Assembly: GCA_028622995.1 (NCBI GenBank) | Contig: JAJQJQ010000005.1 | Location: forward strand, 2,418,001 to 2,482,000 | Reading direction: 5' to 3' | DNA: 64,000 bases | DNA from: Panagrolaimus kolymaensis | Taxonomy: Eukaryota > Nematoda > Chromadorea > Rhabditida > Panagrolaimidae | Shown here: positions 13,254-26,574 of the stretch, in pieces | Position numbering within the stretch: position 1 is the stretch's first letter | How the letters are laid out: each line of letters starts with the position of its first letter | Notes under the pieces: generated by a model | Told to the model about the DNA's origin: nothing | The model's input: the letters and a program-made list of their open reading frames with translations, nothing else | The model's database searches: none | Translations under genes and position numbers: made by a program

Positions 13254-14385
13254 CTGCTTTATTGTCCATTGATTAACTTTATTAGATGTATTTGTAATTT
13301 GTAAATAAACTTATCTTTTCATTTTAAGGAAATGATATTTGTTTTCACTAATATCGGAATAACTCTCCTTCATTCGATGAAATAATTTTGTGACCGAATG
13401 AAAGCACTTGCATAGTTGTCAATATCCACTGTCAATCACCCATCGTCAGTTAACAATTCGTTTATTTTTGTAGTGCTCTTTTGGAATGAAATTCTTGCTA
13501 CAATTGTACCAAAAAGCTAACTTCTTATCCACATAAATCATTACTTATTTTTGGTGAACTCGTTAAGGTAGCAACCGGAAATCAAAGCCGAAAACAATAA
13601 TTACACTTAGGCATGTTTGTGGATGCAGAAGATACCGATATGGGTAAAAGCATTCTCGTACTCCATTCGTTCAACCTGTCTCTACCAACACTATCATTTA
13701 TTCCTGGCCAACCAACAACGTCAAATATTATTAGTACTAACATTAGTATCAGCAACAAAGCAACAAAATCTCATTTGCAAATCAGCAATTTACTACTGCT
13801 GGATATTACTCATTGCTCACTAAGAGACAGCAACCAACATACCATTTACACTCTATTACTAATAGTGCTTATCCGCCTCCTAATTGGTTGCCACATTCAT
13901 TTATAAATAATACTTGAATCTCAGTCATTTCGATGATAGCCACAAGTATATGCTAATGGGACATAATAATACTCATCCACAGCTGCTTCCCTTGACATGT
14001 AAATGATCTTGTAAGATAATAAGGCTATGATATATTTACATTGGATTGTCTTTAATATGCAAATGAACCATAAACTGCGATAATAACTTAACATCTGAGC
14101 TAACTCAAGCTTCAGGATGATCCTTTATGCTCATTTTGGGTTTCAAATTCAAATCACAAAAAAAATTTAGATAACAAAATCAAAATCAAAGATAAACACA
14201 ATATAATAGTCAAATCAAAAAAGACACAAGATATAAAAAAACAAGTTTATTCAAAGCAAAACTGTAACAATAAAGAACAGTTACAACAAAAAAAACAGAA
14301 AAGAAACAAAATTAATAAAAAAGAGACAGCCTTGAGATCAAAACAGGAGAAACATCTTCAAGGATCATGAGCATTGTTCTTCAGC
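13254..14385. other. intergenic stretch with less AT-rich, coding-like patches
   Basis: From about 13360 to 14160 the sequence is less T/A-homopolymeric than its surroundings. In the frame starting near 13660 it reads like decayed protein (a run with QQFTTAGYYSLLTKRQQP and later AYPPPNWLPHSF), interrupted by stops near 13730 and 13916. I recognise no domain. The 3' poly(A) signal of the H3 gene on the other strand (TTTATT at 14246-14251) falls at the end of this region. Confidence 0.35.
14246..14251 (-). promoter_or_regulatory. poly(A) signal of the histone H3 gene
   Basis: AATAAA on the minus strand, 135 bases past the H3 stop codon. It suggests a polyadenylated message, not the stem-loop 3' end of replication-dependent histone genes, and agrees with the presence of an intron. 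Confidence 0.6.
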
Positions 14386-14904
<519 letters not shown>

Positions 14905-15007
14905 CTAAGAAAATGAGTTCGTTGAAAACGAAAGTGAAAATGAAAAAAGTTTCATTGAATCGTTGAGTCGTAAAAGCCCGCCTTTTTTTCGCTGCATGTT
15001 AGGCTTA

Positions 15008-15026
15008 CGCCAAAATTTGGCGCAAA
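15008..15026. promoter_or_regulatory. possible E2F-type palindromic site upstream of H3
   Basis: The sequence CGCCAAAATTTGGCGC contains two opposed TTTGGCG-type half sites, about 160-180 bases upstream of the H3 start on the minus strand. TTTSGCGC/TTTGGCGC is the known E2F consensus, used at S-phase genes including histones. The match is visible; its use is inferred. Confidence 0.35.
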
Positions 15027-15535
15027 ATTTAAAAGATGAAAAGATGCTTCAAACGAAACAAAAGTTTGGAAATTTTTTTTGGAATTTTAATGTATGTGAC
15101 AAATTAACAGTCTATGATTTATGTCGGTAAAAATTAAACTGATGGAATAATAAAGGTACCGATATATTGGAAGTTTGTACTAAATTTATAGTTTGAGCAG
15201 TATTAATTAATGTGCATTAACGGTGGTTAAATGAAAAAAAAGTTGTAAATGTTCATGAATTTGGGCTTTGGATGAAATAAGCAATCCATTTATCTCTCTC
15301 ATGGTTAGTTTATTTATTTTTAAGCTTTTCTTATTGCAAACCATCAAATTATTTCACTTTTTATTTGACAAATTCATAGTTCTAGTTAGAGCTTGATTTG
15401 CAGAAATTACTGTTTCAAAATTTTGTCCAGAATTTGGATTGATTACTTTGGTAGATAATAAACAAATTAACAAAGAAAATGACATGATTTTATTAGATAG
15501 AATACACAAAATAAACAATACATGAAATGAGATAA

Positions 15536-16793
15536 TCAATAAAAAGAACATACAAAGTTGAAAATTAAACCATCATGAATTTCAAAACGTTTTTGAATTT
15601 TGTTGTCTTGAAAAATAAAGTAAGGTTTGCCCGAAACTTTGTGACGTACCTGAAAAACAAGTTTTAAAATCATAAATTAGTATATTGAGATCACTTACAT
15701 ATTCAAGTTGTGAAGATGTTGTAGACCAATTTGATGCATGGAAAACAATACTTCCTTTGACATTTGAAGATATTTGTTTGAACGTTGATGGTTGTAAACT
15801 TAATACAGTTTCTTTAATTTTACTCCATCTGCCGAATACTTGAAATGTAATATCCAACGATTGAAGTTTAGGAAAATGTGTTGAAATGTAAGAAATAAGA
15901 GATTTGATATTTTCAGGAGTGAAATCAGAATGACGTAAACCACCATCGAGAATAAGTTCTTCAACAAAAGTAATTTTGATACTAAAAACAAGAAGTTGTG
16001 TGAGAAAAAGAAGAGGAAAACAATTCACAAACTTTTCAGGTTTAGTTAATAGACATCGTTGAAAACAAGAAGGCATAATTCTTTTGAATGAAGTTTTGTT
16101 CGATTGCTCCCAATTAACATTAGTAACTTTGAGATTACGGCATGAATCAGGAATCATAGAAACATTCTAAAAAATTAGTAATAGGATTGTGACAAAAGCA
16201 GCATCATCAAAAACATACAAGACCAGAACGCTCAATTTCAAAACATTCAAGATTACACAAGCGTTTCATGAATCCATAATTACTTGCAGGAAGAGTTTTC
16301 ATAAACGTGATCTTTGTCAAGCCTGAAAAAATGGATTTCATCATGTTAATCAAAAAGGCGTATATTACTTTCACCCATCAAATAATTCATGAAAGCATCT
16401 TCACCAGCATAAGAAATTATAGGTCGAACACATAATTCTTCAATTTGAGCAGCAACCACAAATGGCTTTAATAAAGGAAAATCCAAATGAAACATGTACT
16501 TATTGAAATTTCCACGCTAAAAAGCAAAAGGTTTAGGTTATACTAGTCAAAAAGTTTAGTGCGCTTACAGAATCAACAAAATCCAAAGTAACTTTTCGTT
16601 TCATTTTTGTTTCAAAGTAATATTCAACATTTGCACATTTTGCTTGACCAAAGTTATCCAAAGCCATTTGAAGATTTTCTTTACCAGCTAACATAAAATT
16701 GACCAACGATGTATCTCGAGATGAGAATTCATCCTTGTCCTTGATAGTTTCATAGAAAATTTCACGTAGAATATCACGGTTGAGCTTCGCCAT
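15536..16793 (-). CDS. F-box/LRR-like family A protein, inverted paralogue
   Basis: Paralogue of the gene at 11975-13253, on the opposite strand beyond the H3 gene. Exons 16569-16793, 16369-16516, 16219-16322, 16033-16166, 15699-15981 and 15536-15649 close in frame to 335 residues with the same intron phases. It starts MAKLNRDILREIFYETI and continues to FMLAGKEN, DFPLLKPFVVAAQIEEL, MIPDSCRNLKVTN, ITFVEELILDGGL and a C-terminus ending in FEIHDGLIFNF. An acceptor-like TTTCAG lies about 25 bases before the ATG. The substrate-receptor role is inferred only from the F-box-like start and LRR-like body. Seen as: small tail-to-tail pair flanking a histone gene. Confidence 0.75.
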
Positions 16794-17272
16794 TTTAGTA
16801 TGGACTTGATATGATCCTGAAATTATCACCGATCAAGAAATACAATAATTCTAAACATATATCAAACGCGAACGAAGCAACTGTCTTCGAAGACAAAAAC
16901 GCAAATTTTCATTGTAAAAAAATTTGGTAAAAAAATGTGCAAATGAGCTGCTGAATAAAAAAGTGAGACTTTTTCATTTCTAGCATCGAAAAAAGCAAAA
17001 TTTTGTTTTTGTAATTTTATCGCGGCAAGAGTTTACAATTCTCTTTTTTTCCATGACTTCAAAGCTTCTTTGATGCATCAACTGAAAATTCCACAAATGC
17101 AACCAAAAAACTAACATTTTTTTTCATGGCTTACACAAAACTGTTTAGAAAAAAATAATATAAGAAAATATCTTTATTTTTTGTCAATTCATAAATAAAT
17201 GGTCAATATATGAAGTAAGATAAAGATTCAAAAGAATAAACGAATTAGAAAGCATATCCATCAAATTAAATT

Positions 17273-17864
17273 TTAGCGATACATAAAAAATTGACAAATA
17301 AAATAAAAAGATAATCCGTCATGGATTTGTAAAGATTTTTGAAATGCGTTGTTATCATCTCTGGCAATACAATCGATTGGAAGTTTGCAACGTTCCTAAA
17401 TAAAATGAGTTTTAGTTATAAATGAATAAATAGGGATTTTTTACTTTTTTAAATTTTGATAAAGTTGCAGTTAAATGAAATACATAAAAATTAATGCTTC
17501 CTTTAATATTTGTAGACATTTTTTTGAACAAGGATAATTCTAAAATTAATGCAACATCTTTAGTTTCAAACCAGCCACCATCAACTCGAAATGTAGCATC
17601 CAAAGATCGAAGTTTTGGAAAATGGATTGAAATGAATGAAATAAAATTTTTGATTTTTTCTGGAGTAAAATCCAAGTCACTTAAATCGCCATCGAGAAAT
17701 AGATCTTCAACAAAAGTTATATTAACGCTGAAAATTTTGTAGTTGAAAGGGGAAAAAGTATGAGATTGAGGCACATACTTCTTAAAATTATTAGGTTGGG
17801 TAAAATTCCAATCAATATTAGTAAGTTTGAGAATGCGACATGATTCAGGAATCATAGAAATTTC
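17273..17864 (-). pseudogene. family A fragment lacking the first three exons
   Basis: Three exons (about 17864-17766, 17730-17447 and 17396-17273) match the last three exons of the family A genes: MIPESCRILKLTN, then VNITFVEDLFLDGDLSD, KHFPKL-type repeat text and a C-terminus ending QKSLQIHDGLSFYF. The splice signals are kept and no stop interrupts the exons. Nothing between 17865 and 18330 resembles the N-terminal F-box-like exons, so the copy is 5'-truncated. It could be a relic, or be expressed from a new start at the internal Met; I favour a relic. Confidence 0.6.
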
Positions 17865-18330
17865 CTACAAAATTTTTATGAGTTAGCAGCAGAAATAAGA
17901 AGCACTAAACTACCTTCAATCAAACCTTCAGTATATTCTTATACCAATGCTTCTTACTTTATTTTATATCTAACATCAAGCCCAAATTAATTGGATTTTT
18001 TTATTGTTCATATTCATCATCCAAGAGCATAATGGTTTATCCACAACTTTCCCTTTTCTTTGCCCAAAAAAAAAACAGAAAGGCGTAAAGCGCCCTTTAT
18101 CCAATGACCTATTTGATTAATTGCCTTAAAGGAAAATTGTACTCATTCTCTTACAATCCAAAAACATGGTTCAACTATGAAAAAGTGTTCGATAAATGAA
18201 GAGTCGAAAACCAAAAAATAGACAAAACTCATTTTTAGGTCGTTTGCTTTCTCTTGTCGTCGTAATCGATTAAAAAATTAACTTGATTTTTTAAATTTCC
18301 TAAATTTATAAAGTTTTTAACCTAAGAAAA

Positions 18331-20336
18331 ATGGAAGATTTACCACGTTTAAAATCTCAGACTCAAAACTTCTCAGTTTCGTATCAAGATGCAATTTCAA
18401 AATTAATTAAAGATGTGGAAACGGAACCAAATAAAGCCATTGAATTTATTGAAGATTTTAGTTTTGATTATTTTACGACTTCATATTTATGGCATATTTT
18501 GGAACGGTATAATTTTATTATTTTTTAAATTAATGTTTAAAGTAAAAAAAAGTTTTTAAGTTTTATTTATATAAAATACCGCGAACAAAATTTTACTCAA
18601 GTCCAAATTGATCGAGAAATGGATTTATTTTGGGAACGAAGGGGATATCATTGTTTATATGATTTTAATTCTGTATGTGTTTGTTTGCTTTTTAAGTTTC
18701 TTCAGAAATTTTTTCTTTCTGCATTTATTTTTTAGGGAAAAAAATTAATGAACCGAGGAGTTGAAACTTCTGATGGAGAAATCGTTTATCCTCAAGTTTT
18801 AATGAAAAATAATGAATTGGCTGAATTTTCGTTATCTTATCCTCATAGCTTTATGGAATATTATTTTGAAGCATATAAAAAATATTCATGTAAATCCGAT
18901 GTTTAAATTTAACTCTGTTTTTTTTTAAATACCTCACAAATATTTTCAGCCGCTCCAATAAGCCTCCAAATAAAAGCAAAGTTTGAGAAAAACTATGAAA
19001 GTTTAAAGGAAATTAGATCTTTTCGCGAGGGCTCTGAAGAATGGCTTGAAAAGGTTGCAGAAATAGATGATGAAGAATTTGTTGTTCCAAGTATCGAAAA
19101 TCAAATTTACGAGAAACCAGAAAATAAAAATCTTTGGAATTTTTTAATTGAATATTTGAGAAATAAAAATAATATCATCGTAAGCTTTTTTACACGAATA
19201 TTTTTTTAAAACTAAGTTATAATTTTCAGAACATGTTGGAAACATATTCAAAATATGTTAGATTATTTTTGGATGATACAGAAATGCTTGAAAAATACGA
19301 GGAAGAAACTAAAAAATATGAATCACCAGAAATTTGTGTTCCATGGAAAAATTCAATGCATTTTGAAAATATTAAAATGCCAATCTTCCAAATCCAAGAA
19401 AAAATTAAACAAGAATTCAAAGCTGAAAAACGCGTTTTTGTTAAACCATCTTTTGAACCTCCGAAACCCCAAATCTTTCCTTTCCATCAAACATTAATGG
19501 TTTATGTTTTAGAAAAGGGCAAATTACCGATACTCAATAAATTGTATCAAACTTGTAAGCTTTTTTATTCAAAACTCCAAGTTCCAGTTTGTCATCGCTT
19601 GGTTCTTGGACATTTCGATGAAGTCGACGGCGTTGGAAAAGAATATATTGATTTTGATAAAGAATCAGTGGAAATTGCAAAAAAGAGTTTAGAAAATATT
19701 CCATTAAATCGCATCCATGTTTCAAATGCTTTAAACGTTTATTTTTTGTTTGATCAAACTCAACTTTCAAAATTTATCCCAAAAATTTCAAAATGTGAAA
19801 TTCAATTTTTAAAAATTCAGAATCAACATTTTACTTTTGATGAATATTGTTTTATCGTTGGTGCTGGAAATATTGAAACCTTGCATTTCAAATCTGTGAT
19901 TATTAAAAAAGAAAGCGATCAAATGGCTTTCTTAGAAGACGTAATCACAAAGTTGCCACAATTACGAAATTTTTTGTGAGTAAAGCAAAATTTATTTAAA
20001 ACTTTGATTTATCAAAATTAAATTTTTAGCTGGCCTGATCATGGAATTTGTAGTTCTGAAACATCAGAAAAATTAAATAATTTTCAATTTCAAAACAAAA
20101 TTCAAACTTTTACTATTCAAGGAAGCATTCTTTTAGTTCCCGAAAAAATATATGATTTTTTTGAAGTAACCTTTTATTTATTATAAAATAATTTATTGAT
20201 CAATTTTTAATTCTAGAAACATTGTGAAAAACGATTTTTTTATGAATTTAAATTTTCAAGTCATGAATTAAAAAATGCTATCTATGAATATTATAAATCT
20301 AAAAACACTCAATGTTATATATTCTGTAGCACTTGA
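18331..20336 (+). CDS. composite protein: novel N-terminal region joined to F-box-like family B
   Basis: Function unknown. Exons 18331-18506, 18561-18672, 18736-18889, 18950-19179, 19230-19975, 20030-20165 and 20217-20336 give 557 residues in frame. The first 320 or so residues are helical and charged (MEDLPRLKSQTQNFSVSYQD onward), with no domain I know. From about residue 300 the protein becomes family B: PFHQTLMVYVLEKGKLPILN, KLYQTCKLFYSKL, then HVSNALNVYFLFD and GNIETLHF blocks. Family B modules at 30036-33297 share KLYQ(S/T)CK and a GK/GTVET(F/W) motif, and resemble F-box-like starts followed by degenerate repeats. The gene is a lineage-specific fusion or a member with an extra domain. 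The start ATG follows AAGAAAA and is the first in the frame. Confidence 0.65.
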
Positions 20337-20702
20337 AAATCATTTTTGTTTCATTTTTGAAAGCAAAATTCCCATTATTTTGTTTAAATAAACGTATGAT
20401 TTATTTTTACCAGTTATTAAATTTATTTAAGAAAAAAAGTAAAACAGATCAAATAATAAATGCTTGAAACCGGGTATGTTAAAACATCAACAAAAAAGGA
20501 GAAGATGAGATTTGGGAAGAAAAAAAAATACACGGCAGATTCTTTTTTTGGTTGTTAGTTCCGTCTAAAAAAATTGACAAAAGCTAACAAAAAATACTGT
20601 ACATTAAAAAAAGTAACTAAATTATGGCTGTGATTTTGAAGAAAAAAATAATAATATTTTGGTGGCAGTTTTTTTGTTGGAATTTTTAAAATGAAATAAA
20701 AT
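20337..20702. other. intergenic, convergent 3' ends
   Basis: A short AT-rich spacer between the convergent 3' ends of the composite gene (+) and the peroxidase (-). An AATAAA-type signal occurs near 20388 (+). Nothing else seen. Confidence 0.5.
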
Positions 20703-23700
20703 TTATTCTCTCCATTTTGAAAGATCCATTTGTGGAATTTCAGCGCATGATACCATTGGGCCTAATCGGAATGCTTCTCGAGGGACTTGAGTTATCCGAT
20801 CACCATTATCACAAATAATTCTTGCAAGGGATGATCGACGAATTTCAGCAAGTTGGGTTCGAGTGAAAATACCAGGATTTTCAAAATAGAATCTAAAAAT
20901 GGAATCTATGAAGGAGATTTGAATGAAGAAAATGGAGTTACCTGTCGCCATCACGAGTTCGAGAAAATTGTGGCCCAACAACACAAGCAAGGGTTGGACC
21001 AATAAGGCCTCGAACGACTGGATCTTCAAGGACTGCACCAGCATAAAAATCGATTCTATCTAAAATGAACTAAACTTTAAAAGTGCAAAAAAGCTTATTT
21101 TGACATAGAAAAATATTTGATGTAAAGCTAGAAGGTTTTTACACAGAGTCTCGCTTCCAAAACATATTGTTACTAATTTTTGTCTTTTTGACTAATTTCA
21201 GTTTCTTTAAACATATTTGGTACTTACCTGGCGCTGAATAAGTTCGTCTCAAAGCTTCTCGAGCATTAGTACTTAAAATTTCTCGACTTAAATCATCAAA
21301 CGTTCTTGGAGTGGAAAGGCCACAAAGTTGTCTAAATTTCACATATGGTGGAAGGCCATGATCTCGACCACGTTGAATATTAATTGTTCCCAAATCAGTT
21401 GAACCAAACATTTGTTCTGTGATTGATGGAGTCAAACGTTGAGGTCGTTTCAATGGAGTTTGCATAAATCCACGAAGAATAGGATCTGTGCCTCCACCAA
21501 AAAGAAGTTTATCAGAATGTAAAGTTCCTTCAACAAAATTAAAACCATTCATCGTTCGATTATTATCTCCAATTCTGGGATAAAATTCTTGAATCATTCC
21601 ATGTCCAAATCGAAAAGCTCCCGATGTAAATTCGTTCGCAACTGTGGAATCCACGGATGGATTATAACCACGATAAGTTCCAACAGTGGTAGCAAAAGCA
21701 GAACCCAAAATTTTAGGCAAATATTCTCGGAAGCATATTGCTTGAATTTGTGCTCCAACAATTTTTCTTGCTTCTTGGAACAAACGATCTCCATTCCAAT
21801 GAGGATTAATTCTTTGAAGTCTAGTCACAACTCGATTATGTTCTCGTGTAAAAAGTAAATGAAAAGTTGTAAGGCCCAAAAATAAATTAACTCGAGAATC
21901 TCCAGCCACAAATGTTGCAGTACATTGTTCGGAATTACGACATTTGGTTTGATCAAATGGTAATACTCGATGTCCATTAAACATTTTAGTTTTAAGGAAT
22001 CCACTTCGACCTTCACGAAATTTAGGCATATCTTCTATTGATGAACCATAAATTGGTGAACCATCAATATATCCAGTGTTTTCGTTCAATTGTTGACGAG
22101 GCTTGCTTCGACCTGAACCACAAATGGGTGAAGAACGGGAAACTCGAATGCAGGTATCTTTTTTGAAGCTAAAAATAGGGAAATATGCAAAAAAAAATTA
22201 TATTATGAGATATAAATTTTCCACTAAAATTTGCATTTAACCGGAAAGTTTCGGGCTTGAATCCGCTCGAGTGTGTTTTAGTTCGAAGATGATATTCCAT
22301 TTTTTTATTGGAATTTTTACTTATAATAAACCTGTTTTTTGAGGTTTATGTTTTTTACTTCTTTTTCCCTCCAAACCCTACCGTTTAATAAAAGACTCTT
22401 AAAAATTTACTCACTTTTAATTACTCCCATGTTTTTTTTATTCGACTACAAAAACTCCCGTATTTTTTTTATAACCAAAAATAGAGAAAGCCATAAATTT
22501 TTTCTTTCTTTAAAGAGCAAAGGTGAAATAGCCGTAAAAAATAGTAATAAAAAAAGTTAGTTGTTTTCTTTGAAATTTTTTCAACTTTTTTATTTATATT
22601 TTTGATTAATGATTGATTATACTTACTTTTGATTTGGATCTTGAGCAGTAATAAATACAGCCATACATCGACCGGGAATATTTTGGCATACATTACATTT
22701 AGCTGATGGAACGAGAGTGGTTTTAGCCAAATCATGAGACATGAATTGACCGAATTGCTATAAAAAAATTTAAAAAATGTGGATTTTAATTTTGACAAAA
22801 AAAATTAAGAAAATGGAAAAATATGCTTTTAACTTGAAATCAATAAAAAAAAAAGGAAGTCTTTCTCGCAAGCTAACTCCGAAAATCCAGGTGACTGACT
22901 TACCATAAGTAAAGCATTAAATTCATTGGATAATACACTTTTAGGTGATGATAATATGGCTCGATTAGCTTCACGAGCAGTTGGACGAATATTTCGAATT
23001 GAAGCTAAAATACCGCCATTTAATTTTTCTTAATCCAAAATTTAACAAAAGCTACTTACAAACAGGTTCACTGAGGCCATTATCATACTCTGGTGGCATA
23101 AGTCTATAAAAAAAATAAAGCATTAACTTTTTAAATCAAAGATTTTCGCTTAAAAAAGCTTAGCTTAAATTTAATTATTAAAACAACCTTGAAATAAATA
23201 TTTTAAAAAATTAATCGATTATGTTTTATAATATTTTTATGCTTATTACTATGATTTGATTAATTGCTTAACATTTTCCATAATTGTTTTTTGTACTTTT
23301 CTCTCTCTTGTTTTTTCTTTTTCTTTCTATTATGTCATCCATTGTTTTTTTTATAAAAAATGACGACGACGATCGAGAGAAAAGACTTCAAGAAGGCATT
23401 CCAAAAATATAATGTTCACTCCAGCGGAACTAATTAAATGATTAGAGAATCGAATTTTAAAGAATGCATGCATCCAAGAAAAGAATGTTTTTTGATTTTT
23501 TTTCCTCAACAAAATTATTTCTCTTCAGCACAAAAGGTGTCGACAAAATTATTTCTAAATGATTTTTGAAAAATGCGTCTAATTTTTTATTCAGACTTTT
23601 TTTTTGCTACTTCACTTGCTTTTTTAGTTTGGTTTATAACGCTTGAAAGTTTTGGAAAAGAAAAAAGTGATGTCAATAATTTTGTCCCCCAAAAAAAGTT

Positions 23701-26574
23701 TTGCCATCATCAAATTATTATTAGATCATTAGAAAATAAAAAAATGACACAATAGATCACCTTTCTCTTCTTCTTTTCTTTTTTTGCTGAAATAAAACGC
23801 GTTTTAAACGTGTTTGCTTGCTTTTTTGAAAGAGATGGAGAAAACTTTGTGGGTTTTTTTTGTAAATACATACATAATAGTAATAATAAGTATGTGTGCT
23901 TATTAAGTTCCAGAGGGACTTGAAACGAAAAATAGTTTACCGATTATATGGTCGATAAGCTGCACCACGAAGGGGTCGTTGAAAATTATTACATGTTCCA
24001 TCCATAGTTCGATAATATAAATTATAACAAATTGAACGCTCACATTCAGCTTCATCAAGTCGAGGAACGCAAGCATTAGCAATATTGGATCGAACAACTT
24101 TATCGGCGGACATCATTCGGCGACCAGAAGTATCTGGAAATTTTTTAGTTTAAAAAAAACTAAATACCTCTTCGAAATTTTGCAAAAGACAAAATAAAAT
24201 ACATTTATGCTAATTATTTAATAGTTTCTTAGTTTTGCACCTTTTTTGCTTTTTGTTTAGGAAAAAATTGCGTGTAAGGTTTTCCAAATTTTTTCTTGAT
24301 CTTTGCATTTTTGTGTTTTTTTTTTGTAATTCGCTCAATTACCGGAACAATTTATCTATCTCAGCGTTTCAATTCCATTTCTTGTCTCCTTTTTTAACAA
24401 ATGCTTACGTCATTTTAATATATCACTTTTTTCTTATATTTTTTTCTCTCTCGAAAAAGAAAAAAACCGGTCAAAATGACCTTGTTCGTAAAACAGTTAC
24501 ATCAAAACTTTTAACTAACTTAACCAACAACTTTTCTGGCTTACTTACTTACAACCTATTGTTTTTTCTTTCTTAAGTTACTCATTCACAAGCCATAAAA
24601 ACTTTTTTCCATTGCCTTTCCCTTTCTTTTTGACCTTGGTTTTTGAAATAATACATAAAAAAGGATTTCATAGCCAATATTATTTTTTTAAGTTTCAAAA
24701 AAGGAAAATTGTGGGTGCTTTATTTTTTGAAGCGGTAATATAACTTTTTTCTTCTTCTTTTAATGGTGTTCCAAAATTTTTAGTGATTTTTGATTATTTG
24801 TAAATGTTGCTTCTTTGGAGTAAGAGGAAAATTTTTTTCTAGAATTGCAACCCTCCTTTTTTGTTTTGTTGTTTTTAAAAAAGCGTATCGAATTGAAAAG
24901 ACAAAAGTGACAATTTGTCAAGAGAAAAAAAGAAGAGTGAAGAGTCAAAGGGTAAAATAAACCCTTTTGAAACGGGTTTGAAAAACGAGCGCTATTTATC
25001 AAACATAAAAACTACTACGTAACTTTTAAATCATTAATTAATTATTTGCTAGAGTTTCTAAAAAAGAATGAAAGAGAGACTTAAAAAGATTCTTATCAGA
25101 GACTCATCGAGAAAAGAGATGACAATGAGTTTCGAACTGATTTTTTTCTTCCTCTCTAAAATTGAGAAGGGTTTACCGGTTTTAAGAATGTCATTTTTTT
25201 TGTTGTTGTTGAGGTAATGATTGATAGGAAAGAAAAGAATATTTGCAGCCAAAAAAATAAGACAAAAGATAGAGGCAAATACATAACTTTTTAGTAAGTG
25301 TGTTCAAAAGGTGATAAAAATCTATGACAAATTTACTTCCTTTGAAGACTAACTAGACTTTGGTCTGTCTTTAAGAGAGATTTTTTGTTTTGTATTAAAC
25401 TCAAACCCCAAAAATTCGGAATAAAATTTTCCTAAAGCTCTAAACTTTAATTTCAAAATAAAAATATGAAAAAAACTAAGATTCCCAAAAGCAATAAAGT
25501 AGGGTAATAAATGCGTATTTTCACCAACCTTCAGTAGCGAATACAAGTCGTTCACGTAATAAAACTTCAGCAGCCACAGATGGATCAGCACGAATTTGAC
25601 GACATCTATCAAGTGGATTTGATGCTGTTCGGGGCGGTGGTGGCAAAGATGGAAGTCGAGGACTTTGAACTTGTGGAACTCTAAATGGAATTTGTTGTTG
25701 TCGTCGAGGAGTTACTGGTGGCGGAGGTCTTGGAGCAGCAGGACGAGGAATAGGTCGAGAAGGTTGAGGTCTAGCTTGAATTTGACGTGGTGGCAGTGCA
25801 GGCCTTGGTTGAGGAACTACTCTCCTTGGTGGAAGCGCTGGACGAGGTGGAGGAGGTGGTCGAGTTACAAATGGTTGTGGTGGACGAGTTGCAGGTGGAA
25901 ACCGACGTGGTGGAGCTGGAGCTGGTGGAGATGCTGCTGGACGTCTCACCACTGGAGCTAAAATATATTTTTCAAAAAGATTTTTAGATTTTATTTTTTT
26001 AAAGGAAAATTTCAAAAACTTCTTGGCAAATGTCAAAAGTTAAAATCTTTTGTGGCTTCTTTGCTATATTTTTCTCATTTTTGTTTTATTTAAATTTTTT
26101 AAGTTTAATTAACTCTTTAAAAATTTCACTTTTAACTTCCTCTACCTTTAATTTGTTTTTTTAATAGACCCCCAAAAAACGCAGACATAAAAACAAAAAT
26201 TTTAATCGATCAAACCTGTTTAAATTAAGTCTCCTACTAAGTTTTTTATCGAATGAATTCAACCCTTTAAAGCTACAAACCTCGACTACATGTATTACAA
26301 GCTAATTGACAATTATCTGACATCCATCTTCGATTTGAATTACATTCACCCATAGTTGCCCAAAATCTACACCATTCGTGTTGATCACAACAACCATTTA
26401 AACGGCATTTAAAATTTCTTTGTATTGGATTATCATCACCAACAGCTAGAACTTAAATATTTTTAAAATGTGAACCAATGGTTCTAAAATAAATAGAATT
26501 GTCTTACCTGTATAAACTAAAGATGGTAGTAGCAGTATTAAAGCAACGCTGCTGCTAAAGGCTTGAAGCCTCAT
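20703..26574 (-). CDS. secreted animal heme peroxidase with ShKT domain
   Basis: A heme peroxidase of the nematode ShKT-peroxidase type (MLT-7/SKPO-like), probably acting outside epidermal cells in cuticle cross-linking or defence. Ten exons: 26508-26574, 26281-26445, 25529-25957, 24133-23941, 23060-23103, 22904-23004, 22627-22757, 21228-22168, 20942-21059 and 20703-20892. They total 793 codons with every phase matching. Order: signal peptide (1-22, SSVALILLLPSLVYT), six-Cys ShKT domain (about 35-77), a Pro/Arg-rich spacer (about 78-190), then the peroxidase domain. The distal-His motif reads GQFMSHDL, the catalytic Arg is in AGDSR, and TREHNR, FRFGHGMI (proximal His) and QRGRDHGLPPY are all present; it ends LSKWRE. 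The Asp, Glu and Met positions that tie heme covalently in mammalian myeloperoxidase read Ser, Leu and Phe. Hydrogen peroxide use is inferred from the family. Confidence 0.92.

Noticed and set aside
25665..25987. Trp/Arg-rich and Val/Glu-rich open frames opposite the Pro-rich peroxidase exon
   Set aside because: By-products of the CCA/CGA-type codon repeats on the coding strand.
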